Shown here piece after piece: positions 1 through 10,196 of a DNA stretch of 64,000 bases. The notes below the pieces were generated by a model that was not told the DNA's origin, did no database searches, and saw only the letters and a list, made by a program, of their open reading frames with translations. The stretch's first letter is position 1, and every line of letters begins with the position of its first letter. The DNA comes from Sebastes aleutianus. Its lineage: Eukaryota; Chordata; Actinopteri; Perciformes; Sebastidae. The stretch covers positions 12,344,544 to 12,408,543 of the forward strand of contig CAKAKS010000039.1 in assembly GCA_916700875.1 (NCBI GenBank), written 5' to 3'. The translations under genes and the position numbers were made by a program.

Positions 1-42
1 AATTTCATGACTATTTCACAAACTGCTGTACGCCTGAGCTGG
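1..42 (+). repeat. Right terminus of an R-family element, cut by the window edge
   Basis: The sequence resembles the right terminal inverted repeat of the R element at 4881-5729 and the end at 54320-54425, including the shared words gactatttc and aactgctgt. The rest of the copy would lie to the left of the window. Family assignment is by comparison inside the window only. Confidence 0.55.
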
Positions 43-298
43 CCTCACTAGTTGGTGAGTCTATGACAATCTGTGTCGTATTTATTGGTACAAACTGAAT
101 AATGCAAATGTATAATTCTTGGTTCAATCAGTCTGTGAAGTGTCTCGATAAACACAGAAAGAGGTCGTTTCACCACAGCGATAAAAAGTCACAAGACAGA
201 TCAGCAGCTCTGATTAAACCAATAAATAAAAATTAAAATCCTGATAATGATACGTAGTTATGCTAACCACAAAAAAATACATGTCCATTCAGGGGACA

Positions 299-816
299 TG
301 TCACGGCTCTGGCCTTGACTCCAGTAGTTTTCCGGTGTTCTGCTTCCCCTGGGTCTCCTCCTCCCCTGCCTGTCTGTGTGGGTGTGGCAGGGGCGCGGCT
401 TCCTCATCAGGCACCTGGTCTCACTCTCCACTCTGCACTCTGCACCTGTCAACAATCACCTAATCAACCCACAGTACAAGAACACCAGCTTTCCTGCCAG
501 TCCTCGCCAGATTGTTCTGCCTACCAGTTGGTATTCTCTCGGCCGCTCTGTATTATAATTACCAGAGTTATTCTTGTGCTTCTAGTATTAACATTGTGTT
601 CTCCTGTGTTCTGGATTCCAGTGCCAGCCTCCCATCGAGCCATCCTCACGCCGCCTCAGCTCATTCCTCCAGCCACTCCACCCTGCTCAGCAGCCTGCCT
701 GTCCCCTGCCTTCTCCAGCGCCCTCACCACCTTTATTATAATAAATCCACCTGCTTTTCAACCACCATCCAGCTGTGTCTGTGTCTGCATCTGGGTCCTA
801 ACCAACAGCCCTCACA
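299..816 (+). mobile_element. Solo LTR, Gypsy-like (518 bp)
   Basis: The block begins TGTCACGG and ends CCCTCACA, so it has the TG...CA termini of an LTR. It is bracketed by a 5-bp direct repeat GGACA at 294-298 and 817-821, which fits an integrase target duplication. A polyadenylation signal AATAAA lies near 739, followed by a U5-like stretch with the word CTGGGTCCTAACC, a pattern I recall from fish Gypsy LTRs. No internal retroviral-type coding sequence is present, so this is most simply a solo LTR left by LTR-LTR recombination. The open frame at 315-938 runs across it and is not a gene. The superfamily is recalled; the termini and duplication are seen directly. Confidence 0.82.
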
Positions 817-839
817 GGACAGCAAATGTCCCCTTTTTA

Positions 840-2130
840 TTTACCTGCTCAGTAAAATCAAATAAAAGCCTCATTCTCTTCATTCATTTCTACAACAAAG
901 TGAGTCTCAGAGGACTCTACAAGGATGAGTCAATGTGATCTGAGATAATCACAAAATAATATAATTTACTGATCTACTTGAGCCCTAAAGGTGATTTCAA
1001 TGTCTCTGCTCTGCTGTATTTCTCATATCAGCCAAACAAAATCCTTTAAAAATAACATACAGCAGAGAATACCTGATGATCCAGATCAAATAAAGCTGAT
1101 TTCTTTCAGACAAACTGCAGAAGACAAATTCACACGCGTCTTTTAAACAGCCAATAAAATTAAAACCACTATTAAAATCTGCTTTAGAAACAGGAGACAC
1201 TGATTAAAACGTTACTCCTCAATTAAAATCATTGTGCTGAATCATTTGGGCCTTTGCAAACAGTCATAACAAAGAGTTAACAAGACTTATTAAAGAGAGC
1301 TGCTCCTGCTGCTGCTGCTGTCTCAGGAGGAATAAAAAGGGCTTTAAAGTGGGATATCTTATTCTGTCCAACAGAACGAATGAGTTTAAAATGTAGAAGG
1401 TCATTCTGTCGAGTGGGAGAAAAAATATAACGGTATCAAAATGGACTGCTAGTGAAGTTTAAATGAAAAAGAACAATGGAGGAGTATAAAAGTACTAATC
1501 AGGTTTTTACAGCTTTTAAACCACCTGACAGAGTGAGAACGACATTTCAGATGTTTTTAATGACACGAGCGTTGTTTGTGTGCGTGATGTCGAATATAGT
1601 TTCACCGTCTCTTTGAGCTGTTCGCTTTCAGAGGTCAAAGAATGCTGGGAAAATACAGGAAGTAAACATCTCACGTTATTTCGCTGAGCTTGCTGGCTGC
1701 TGCAGACGGTGATAAGATTAATGAATATTTACAGTACATGCTGTTGAAGGATTATTTTGCACAATACACAAATTTGTTGGTTCAATGTTATCTGATGTAC
1801 TCATAAAAACACATTTGGTGTAATTGTTGAGCCTGGGATTGCAGATGCAGGTGGATCGAACATAACATGTGCTACTGGAGCTCGGTGTGCATAAGCTAGG
1901 TAGGAAACTGATAAGGATTTCTGAGTTCATGCTTTGTATTTTTATTTGTCTAATGTATCTAGCAGTATATGGACACATTTTGTTTCCTTTGTAAAGTGAG
2001 GTTTGATAAGTTACCACAAGTACTGTGTGATGATTTTACAGTGTTGTGAATGTTTTCTGTTTTCTCCTCAGCTACAGAGGGGCCACTGCCGTATTTTAGT
2101 GTGTTAATAACTACTGTATTTGTGCCAGAT
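840..2130. other. No gene recognised
   Basis: AT-rich sequence with only short unremarkable open frames and a short CTG run near 1300-1320. I see no transposon termini, tandem arrays or convincing exons here. Confidence 0.5.
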
Positions 2131-2132
2131 AC

Positions 2133-2466
2133 CTAGCCTCACAGCTAGAGGGTCGCAAGTTCGAATCCGCCTTGGGGCCCTTCTGTGTGGAGTTTGAATG
2201 TTCTCCCCGTGTTAGCGTGGGTTTTCTCCGGGTACTCCGGTTTCCTCCCACAGTCCAAAGACATTCAGGTTAGGTTAATTGTTGACTCTAAATTGCCCGT
2301 AGGTGTGAATGTGAGTGTGAATGGTTGTCTGTCTCTATGTGTCAGCCCTGTGATGGACTGGCGACCTGTCCAGGGTGTACCCCGCCTTCGCCCAATGTCG
2401 GCTGGTATCAGCTCCAGCCCCCCCGCGACCCCTAACGGGATAAGCGGTTGCAGATGGATGGATGGA
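2133..2466 (+). mobile_element. tRNA-derived SINE, V-SINE/DANA-like (5' truncated)
   Basis: A B-box-like segment (AGTTCGAATCC near 2159) is followed by the conserved central region of fish V-SINEs (ATGTTCTCCCC, GGTTTCCTCCCACAG, CCAAAGACAT). The 3' part contains GGCGACCTGTCCAGG and the copy ends in GATGGATGGATGGA. The promoter A box is missing, so the 5' end is truncated. The 109-residue open frame at 2185-2514 is a reading through this SINE. Two other copies lie at 5080-5352 and 53393-53622. Confidence 0.88.
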
Positions 2467-2654
2467 CCTGCCGTGTTTGTGTTTCATGTTGGTACTGAAA
2501 TAGTGCACGATTAACTTTTATTCAAACAATACCTGTTTTTGTTTTTTTAAAGACTACATCAAAATGGGAAGACAATAAAAATCCCACAAAGTTTGCATTT
2601 GAAGTCTTGTTTGTGATTTATCTCGGCTTCACATGTTTGTTAGTGACATTTATG

Positions 2655-3270
2655 ACGTGTTTTCTGTACTTAAGTTACGTTGTTTCCGCACGTATTTTAC
2701 TTAGTTTACGTATTTATTTTAAGCCCAACCATGATGTTTTTCCTAAATTGAACTAAGTGGTTTTGTTACCTAAACATAACTGCATAGTTGCGCTGCGTAC
2801 AAATGCAAAACGGCTAAAATGCGTCCTCATGACATGCGGAATGTCCGTGTAATGTCGCGGTATTTATGCGCCTTCCCGTGAGACCGGGTTGCAGGAAAAC
2901 ATGTCGGCATTATACATATCTGCAAACCATGGATACGCTGAATGTTGACGTTTTTGCATTCCCATCAGAACAAGTGACGTAGTACAACGAGCGACCGTTG
3001 AAAGTTACGTGGTATAATCACGAGTATAAAGAGTGAAAAGGTCCAAACAAACGCAATACTTTCACCCAGGAGGCCGCTGATCGTGTGAAACCAGAAGTAA
3101 ACATTGAGTTTATGCTTATTATGTAACGTTGCATTGCTAAGGGTGGTTGTTATTTATTAGTTACGGTTGCTACGTTATTAATTGAAATCAAACCATGATG
3201 TTTTTTCTAACTGTAACCAGGCAGTGTTGTACTGTACACTACTGTGTTACCAACATCACCAATCATTTCA
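2655..3270 (+). repeat. R-family dispersed repeat, diverged
   Basis: It contains the R-core hallmarks: acttaagttacg, caaccatgatgttttt, a cacccaggaggccgctg segment and gtgtgaaaccagaag. These words recur, better preserved, at 5353-5600, 20460-20725, 52546-52935 and elsewhere. No termini are clear. The 60-residue frame just downstream is not supported as a gene. Confidence 0.6.
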
Positions 3271-4140
3271 CACCGTTAACTATGTGGCATTGCCTTTCTG
3301 CAAGTGTGATATGATGCTGATATGAAACGTATTTTGGGTTCAGAAATGTCAGCAATCAACGTATCCTGTGGTTTGCAGAAAAGCACAATACCAACATTTT
3401 TTTTCTGGCGACTGGGTTTGAACAAAGCAGGTTATTCCATCAAACAGGCAGAAATGACATTTTCCTCAAAATGTGAATTAGTAGCATATAGATGTGATTT
3501 GTAGAAGACAGTGTTGGCAGGCTTCACCACTCTTCAGGCTCCGTGTCATCAAGAGGATTTACGTCATTTGAGCCTCGCGGCCGAAGTCTTTTTCTTTTTT
3601 TAGTCGCTGTTAATGACGATCCAGGCTGGTAAAGAACATTATGATGGTCCCTCTCTGCCTGCCGCTCTTAACAATGAGCTGACGTCACTTGTTTGCAACA
3701 GAGATGATTAAGTGTTCCCAATCAGGCGAACACAAGCACATCAGAGACTTGTTCAGTGCACTCCACTCCTGGCTGCACCGATAAACTCATTAAATGTGAA
3801 GTATTCCACCAAGATGCAACTGAATCACTTCTGAATGGCTCATTGCTGGAGTGATTCTTCTTCTTCTCTTTAATTCAGAGTCCCTATAGATCCAGAAGAA
3901 GCCCACACATCAGCAGCTCGACACCCATTCAATGTCACCTCACCAAATGAAAATGAGAGTGCAGTTTAAACCCAGTGAAACAAAATGTACTTCAGCAAAA
4001 TAACAATTACAACAATAGCATTTAAACAACAGCAGTTAGAGCTCATTCAGGTTCATTCAAGCATCCAGAACACAGTTTTACAGCATCTTAAATGTCTTAA
4101 TAGATCTAATAATAACAAGAACCGGGCAATTAAACAGCTT
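3271..4140. other. No gene recognised
   Basis: Mixed unique-looking sequence with no strong open frame, tandem repeat or transposon terminus that I can support. Confidence 0.45.
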
Positions 4141-4174
4141 ATTATCTGAAAAGAAACAAGAAAAAAAGCTGTTT

Positions 4175-4450
4175 TGTCTTGTTTCCTCTCCTCTGCACCC
4201 TCTTCTTCTTCCCCCCTCTTTTTGTTACCTCTAAGATAGGCTATCCTTCTTGTTTCCTCTCTTTTCCTTCTCTTCTTCTTGTTTACGCCCCTCTCTTTCT
4301 TCTTCTTCTACTAACCTTTAATCTTTATTTTCTCTCATTTAGCTTCCTCTGAGCATCCCCTCTTCATCCCCTCTGCCTCTCTAACTGCTCATTTTCTAAC
4401 CTCCAATCTCTTTCCTCTATTCTGTCTTTGTCTCTTCACCTCCCTCGTCT
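4175..4450 (+). repeat. Pyrimidine-rich tract
   Basis: About 275 bases on the plus strand are dominated by C and T, with repeated cttcttctt and cctctc words and occasional purine interruptions. It may be a degenerate polypyrimidine simple repeat. No splice acceptor followed by an open exon is evident. Confidence 0.6.
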
Positions 4451-4880
4451 CATTTTTCCTTCAGTCATTTTAAAGAACACAGACCACTATGAATGCTAAT
4501 GAGGTTTTTCTGTTTGTTATAAGGGCCTGGGGATGTTCTGTCTGAGGGTCTAAACTGGTCATTTCAGGAGGAAACCCTCGGAAGAACTGAGGCAGAATCT
4601 GTTTTCCCAACAACTCTGTAAATAGCGACTATAAAAAAACAATAAAAACACTGACAGCTGTTTGCCTAATGACGACGCTCTACTCGGTTAGTGTTTTGCA
4701 GCTCTCCATTTAGGTTTTATTAGCACATCTGCAAAAAGCTCTCCAGCACTGAAGAGAAAACAGCTTGTTTTCATTTACCATCATTATCCATGTTGTTATG
4801 CAGTCCCACAATAACTGATCTTTAAAACCAAAATGATGAAAAAAAGGCAGCAGGATGTGATGATCCAACACAATTTCACC

Positions 4881-5729
4881 GCAGTTCGTGAAATAGTCAC
4901 AAAATTTAATCTATTTGATTCGTGTACACAGACATGAATTTCACTTTTTTTTAATGATGCTCAGCAACTTTCAACAACGTGTTTTTTGTGCGTTTTCCTA
5001 CAAATGTCCAACAACACGTGACGCACGTGTTAATTTCCGCCCCAGTCTTTTCAAAATAAAACTACTTAGTTAGGTTTAGGAGGCGGCAAAGTGGTGCAGT
5101 GGTTAGCACTGTCGCCTCACAGCAAGAGGGTTGCAGGTTTGAATCCAGCTTGGGGGGCCTTTCTGTGTGGAGTTTGCATGTTCTCCCAGTGTTAGCGTGG
5201 GTTTTCTCTGGGTTCTCTGGTTTCCTCCCAAAGACATGCAGGTTCATTGTTGACTCTAAATGTCCTGTAGGTGTGAGTGTGAATGGTTGTCTGTCTCTAT
5301 GTGTCCTGTGATAGTCTGGCGACCTGTCCAGCGTGTAATGGATGGATGGACATAGGTTTAGAAATAGATCGACTTGGTTACGATTAGGCAACAGAACTAC
5401 TTAGTTAGGTTTAAAAAAAGATGATGGTTTGGGTTTAATTAACACCCGAAGTACTGTAACTTAAGTACAGAAGTTACGTGACAAATAAATCAACGTTGAC
5501 TTCTGGTTTCACACGGGACATGAACAGCGGTCTCCTGGGTGAGACTCCTGTGTTTATTGAACCACCCATCCACCCCGACGTCCTCCCTACTCTCTATACT
5601 TCCTGGTACACAATTACATGGATCACATACGAATTGATTTTGTGCTGAACCATCACGAAAGAAATGTGAAACTCATGTCTATGTACACGAATCAATACAT
5701 TACATTTTTGTGACTATTTCCCGAACTGC
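4881..5729. mobile_element. R-family element with ~65-bp terminal inverted repeats, split by a SINE
   Basis: The left end (4881-4945, starting GCAGTTCGTGAAATAG) is the near reverse complement of the right end (5666-5729, ending CTATTTCCCGAACTGC). The inverted arms share cgtgtacac, agacatga and tttcac words. Between them lies the R core: acttagttaggttta, ggtttgggtt, gtaacttaagtac and ggtttcacacgggac. A V-SINE with its own 9-bp target duplication interrupts the core. Without the SINE the element is about 570 bp and non-coding, consistent with a non-autonomous DNA transposon. I could not define a target-site duplication for the element itself. Confidence 0.72.
5080..5352 (+). mobile_element. V-SINE/DANA-like SINE with 9-bp target duplication
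   Basis: The 5' tRNA-like head has an A box (TGGTTAGCACTG) and a B-box-like GGTTTGAATCC. It is followed by the V-SINE central domain (GCATGTTCTCCC, GGTTTCCTCCCA) and a GATGGATGGA tail. Direct repeats TAGGTTTAG at 5071-5079 and 5353-5361 bracket the copy. It carries internal deletions relative to the copy at 2133-2466. It sits inside an R-family element, so it inserted after R did. Open frames on both strands here are readings through the SINE. Confidence 0.9.
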
Positions 5730-6000
5730 TGTGCGACCGGGCTGGATGATGTGGAGAGGGAAGCCAGCGATGGTGTGCTGGTTACTGTCATTATCATATT
5801 TATGTTGTCTTAAGTTGTTCCACTTTGCCTCTTGCCTGCAGCACTAATTAAAACCACACCGTCACCGATGATTAAAGGATTAATCAGCTGCACCGGTGGA
5901 GTCTGCAGGCAGAACACAGCTGGCATGGTGAAACATGGATGAATCTCTGAGCACGCGGTGGACTGGATCTTTCTATTGATGCTCTCTGCAGCCCGCCGTC

Positions 6001-6897
6001 AAAAAAAAAGTTTGAAAAATGTTGGAAAACAAAGGTCTAAACAATAACTGAAAAAGGTAAAAAAAAATAAATAAATGTCTGAAAAAATGTCCGTAAAATG
6101 TCTGAAAAAGGTGAAAAAAAACACTGGAAAAATGTCTGAAAAAAAAAGTTTGAAAAATGTTGGAAAACAAAGGTCTAAACAATAACTGAAAAAGGTAAAA
6201 AAAAATAAAAAATGACTGAAAAAATGTCCGTAAAAAAAAGTCTGAAAAAGGTGAAAAAAAAGACTGGAAAAATGTCTGAAAAAAAAAGTTTAAAAAAAAA
6301 GTTTGAAAAATGTTGGAAAACAAAGGTCTAAACAATAACTGAAAAAGGTAAAAAATAAATAAATAAATGTCTGTAAAAATGTCCGTAAAATGTCTGAAAA
6401 AGGTGAAAAAAAAGACTGGAAAAATGTCTGAAAAAAAAAGTTTGAAAAATGTTGGAAAACAAAGGTCTAAACAATAACTGAAAAAGGTAAAAAAAAAAAA
6501 AAATGTCTGAAAAAATGTCCGTAAAATGTCTGAAAAAGGTGAAAAAAAAGACTGGAAAAATGTCCGTAAAAAAAAGTCTGAAAAATGTCTGAAAAAGGTG
6601 AAAAAAAAGACTGGAAAAATGTCTGAAAAAAAAGTTTGAAAAATGTTGGAAAACAAAGGTCTAAACAATAACTGAAAAAGGTAAAAAAAAAAAAAAAATG
6701 TCTGAAAAAATGTCCGTAAAAAAAAGTCTGAAAAATGTCTTAAAAAAAAAGTTTGAAAAAAAAAGTTTGAAAAATGTTGGAAAACAAAGGTCTAAATAAT
6801 AACTGAAAAAGGTAAAAAAATGTCTGTAAAAAAAGTCTGAAAAATGTCTGAAAAAGGTAAAAAAAAAGACTGGAAAAATGTCTGAAAAAAAAAGTTT
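6001..6897 (+). repeat. A-rich tandem array, ~140-bp unit, six copies
   Basis: The anchor tttgaaaaatgttggaaaac recurs at about 6011, 6149, 6302, 6441, 6635 and 6766, giving spacings of 138, 153, 139, 194 and 131 bp. Each unit contains sub-repeats of the form tgtctgaaaaa, tgtccgtaaaa and gaaaaaggt, so the array is built at two levels. Length variation comes from changes in these sub-repeats and A runs. Phe-rich open frames on the minus strand (5973-6668 and 6661-6957) are by-products of the A runs and not genes. Confidence 0.92.
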
Positions 6898-7390
6898 CAG
6901 GCCAAACTTAATGATAGAAGTCAAACTGTCGGCCTCCTGCTGTGGCGTCGGAGACAAAACCCATGATGAAAGTTAAATGTAAGAAACCAGAGAGCTGCTG
7001 TACTTCAACATGCTCGCTCTTCTTATCCCGTCCTCTAAAAGAATTGATCACTTCACTGCTGAACAACAAATGAAGCTGATTTCTGACATCATTGTGTGAC
7101 TGATTGATTTTGTAGTTGTTCAAAGATGTGCCATCACTGGTTTGTGTACCTTTTGGTTCCTAACAGTACAACAAAAACAACACGAAAGAGTCCGTTTCAG
7201 CTCTTTGATGCTTCATGTTCAGTAAACTGGATTTTAAAACAAAAAACACATAAATACTGAGGCTGATGACTGATGGGAAGCAGCTGTGTTGACAGGTGAC
7301 AGGTCAGGTGATGGGCTAAGGCGGGAAACACACTGAGGACACCTGGTGGGCAGGTGAGGAATAGCCAGGTCTGTCATGGCAGACTCTTAA
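6898..7390. other. No gene recognised
   Basis: Unique-looking sequence to the right of the tandem array. It includes a short stretch near 7290-7370 rich in caggtga and caggtgag words. I see no supported feature. Confidence 0.4.
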
Positions 7391-8415
7391 AGACATAGGG
7401 CCCTAATTAAATGATCTATAGCGTATAGTTTGAAGTGCTTTTAGGGCGTGTCCAACTCCACTTTTGCTGGTTAAGCAGTGCACCATTGGGGTGTAAAGTA
7501 AGGCGCAAGGGGCAAAGGGGCAAAGGGGCTGTATTTAGCCTCTTAGAGGGACTATTTGTAACTTTCAGAAATGCTTGTTAACAGCGACACCTGTGGCCGT
7601 GAAATCAATGAAAGTCAGCGTCGAGCTCGCGCTTGCTCGCTCTACATAGACATGAACGAGCATCGCTCAAAACAGTGAGGCGACACACGTCAGCTAAAAC
7701 CACAATATCACTCTATATGTCACCTGCTTGGCAGTAATGTTAGCTGACCAGATGAAGGTCTCTCCATGAATCAATGCTGATACTGTGTTGGCTTTTCCTG
7801 CTTCAGCCTCCAGGAAGCAGCGGGGCTCCGCAACGAGTAATAACGTTGTAGACTCCTGACCGCAGCCGGAGTGAACAGGGAGACACCGGCACCCGGTAAT
7901 GAGACGACAACGTTTCTCTCTGCGAAGCTCCGTCACTTCACAAGACAAGGAAAACCTCTGTTGGTCTGGAGGAGCTGCAGCAGTTATTTCTGCACAAACA
8001 TTGTACATTCACTAGATATTCTCAGAGCTAAACTAACTCTTCTGCAGTGTGGAGTGAGCGCGCGTTCACGTCTAGAGGTGGAGCGAGACAGCGAGAACGC
8101 GCGCGGTGTGTTAGTGAAGGCGAGCAGGCAGAGGAGCAGTGACTTTAGCCACACGCGAGCGCGCATGTGTCCCGACCCGGTACATTTATACGCTTAGAAA
8201 GTTACAAACAGTCCCTTTTAATTAATCATAAGTGTGTCTTGGGTGTAACATAAATTAAACCAATCAGTGTCATCTCCCATTCTCTTCAAAAGCCAGGTGC
8301 ACCTGCTGCAATGCTATTTAAATGGCGGATTCAGCAAATTGCAGAAGCGAGCGGTTTTCTGTAGTGAAAATGTTGCTTTTGAAAGGCTAAACGCCAACAA
8401 ATATGGATTGAAGCA
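7391..8415 (+). repeat. Older dispersed repeat hosting a nested MITE
   Basis: The flanks 7391-7545 (from GGGCCCTAATTA through a ggcaaagggg duplication) and 8218-8415 (tgtgtcttgggtgtaac to gctaaacgcc) match, from memory, one dispersed fish repeat. The two halves read as one element when the MITE at 7546-8217 is removed. The family name is not known to me. Confidence 0.5.
7546..8217. mobile_element. MITE with TTA target duplication (PIF/Harbinger-like)
   Basis: The left end GAGGGACTATTTGTAACTTT and the reverse complement of the right end AAGGGACTGTTTGTAACTTT differ at only two positions, giving a terminal inverted repeat of about 21 bp. TTA flanks both ends (7543-7545 and 8218-8220), as expected for PIF/Harbinger-type insertion. 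The 672-bp interior is GC- and CpG-richer than its surroundings (gcgcgc words near 8058-8165). It contains only short overlapping frames and no transposase. The superfamily call rests on the TTA duplication and is inference. Confidence 0.8.
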
Positions 8416-9575
8416 GAATATTTTGTTAGGGTGAGGAATCCGGAAGCTGCACCTTTTAGTTGCCTAATGATGCTGGACTGTGTTTAGAGTGAAAACTAAA
8501 TGATTTAGGATTGTGATCTACTAATGAACAGTTAAATGTGGGTTTCATAGCTTTGCTCTGCTGGAAGAAGGTCTAGTGGTGGTTTATCACAGAAATGTCG
8601 CTAATAACTAGATATTATGAAAGAAAATACTGAAAATGAAGCCATCCGAAAGGTATTTAATGGATCATCTTTTGTGCATAATGATCACGATGAGGAGGAG
8701 GCAGATAGCCTTACACACTGCTACACACTGCAATTATGCTGCTGGAAAGACAACACTACCATCTGATAGACGGGGTGAAATCATTTAATTTCACAGACTG
8801 TGAATCAAAACCTTTTTATCTGTCACACTGCGTAGACCTGGATACATTTTCAAACTTTCTATATTGCTACGTCACAGTCTGAAGTTTTTAGAAGTCCTAA
8901 TGATATTATATCTGAATGTCTTCTAACATCCACCACACTTCATACTTAACCTCTCTGCAGTTCTAATGAAGCACACAAACAAGAAAACTACACCATGGCG
9001 AGTCTCCAGGCGGCACCACTCCTCTGAATCACTCAGTAAACTGTGTGGACATCAAGGTAATTAGCTTTAGAGACACCACAGCTCCTCATTACAGTCTGAA
9101 CTCCAGACAGCTGTAAAAAACATCCCTAACCTTGGATACTTGGACCCGAAATAGCTGCTCAATTACCGGTTCAGACGATATGTTCAATTCATATGATAAA
9201 ACTGGAAGACTCGGCTTAGTGTCCCCAACTCAGTTTGATAAACCGATCACAACAGCCCTCTCTCTCTCTACTAACCACACTCTGACTGAGATCAACATTA
9301 TAGCATCCAGGACTGTGCTGCTCTGACAACTTTCCGAAAACAAACGGCGACTGCTTCTCAGGATCTTTAGTTTAAGCTAAAAGCTCTCTGAGAGTATTCG
9401 CTGAGTTTGTGAATCCGGCCCCAGGTGGATCTAAAGATGGGCTTTTAAAAAAGGACATCTCAGGTTATGCAGCAAATATCTGAGGACACATGAAGCATTA
9501 CATCATTTTCAGCTTCTTCTTCTCTTTGCAGGCTGCACCAGGTGGCATCCTCTGGTTTTTAAAAGTGCCTTAAAC
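8416..9575. other. No gene recognised
   Basis: AT-rich unique-looking sequence with no persuasive open frame or repeat boundary. Confidence 0.45.
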
Positions 9576-9985
9576 CCGCATTTTCTCTAATAGCCAGCAG
9601 GGGGCGACTCCTCTGGTTGCAAAAAGAAGTCTGATTGTATAGAAGTCTATGAGAAAATGAGCCTACTTCTCACTTGACTTATTACCTCAGTAAACATTGT
9701 AAACATGAGTTTATGGTCTCAGTCACTAGTTTCAAGTCTTCTTCAATACAGCATGATGTTCATTTAGTAAATTATGGTCCCATTTAGAGTTAAATAGACC
9801 ATAAAGCAGGGGATGCTTTAGGGCGTGGCTACCTTGTCATTGACAGGTTGCTACCACGGCGTGTCCGGTCTGGGAGTTGTCCGTGTTTTCATCTTCGAAC
9901 TTTAACCCTTTCACAGTGTGTTTTCAGTTCATCAAAATTAATTTAAAATTTTTTGTCTCCTTGGCACTTCTGGTTGCAAAAAAAC
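9576..9985 (+). repeat. Dispersed fish repeat (recalled)
   Basis: The block from ttttctctaatagccagcag to cttctggttgcaaa reads like a high-copy perciform repeat I recall. In that repeat a short ccaagatggcgacggcc segment follows the ttgcaaa word. Here that point is where the 22-bp minisatellite begins. The identity is from memory only. Confidence 0.45.
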
Positions 9986-10196
9986 AAGATGGCAACGGTG
10001 AAAAAAATGAAGATGGCGACGGTGAAAAAACGAAGATGGTGACGGCCAAAAATCAAGATGGTGACGGGCAAAAACCAAGAAAGCATCAGCCAATAACCAA
10101 GATGATGACGGCCAAATACCAAGAAGGCGACGACCAAAAAGCCAAAAACCAAGATGGTGACGGCCAAAAACCAAGATAGCGATGGCCAAATACCAC
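9986..10196 (+). repeat. 22-bp minisatellite, about nine units
   Basis: Units of the form AAGATGGYGACGGCCAAAAA plus two bases are repeated about nine times with substitutions, and one unit is lengthened by gccaaaaa. The open frame at 9877-10179 (repeated Asp-Gly-Asp residues) arises because 22 bp repeats shift frame with scattered length changes. I do not regard it as a gene. Confidence 0.88.

Noticed and set aside
315..938. 207-residue Pro/Ser/Cys-rich open frame
   Set aside because: It lies almost wholly within the solo LTR at 299-816 and has no domain.
5062..5391. 109-residue minus-strand frame
   Set aside because: It is the antisense of the V-SINE, a frequent false prediction in fish genomes.
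5973..6957. Two Phe-rich open frames resembling membrane proteins
   Set aside because: They are readings of A-rich tandem units; no signal peptide, start context or non-repeat portion supports them.
9877..10179. 100-residue Asp/Gly/Lys-rich frame as an acidic repeat protein
   Set aside because: It arises from the 22-bp minisatellite, whose unit is not a multiple of three; the frame is kept by chance length changes.
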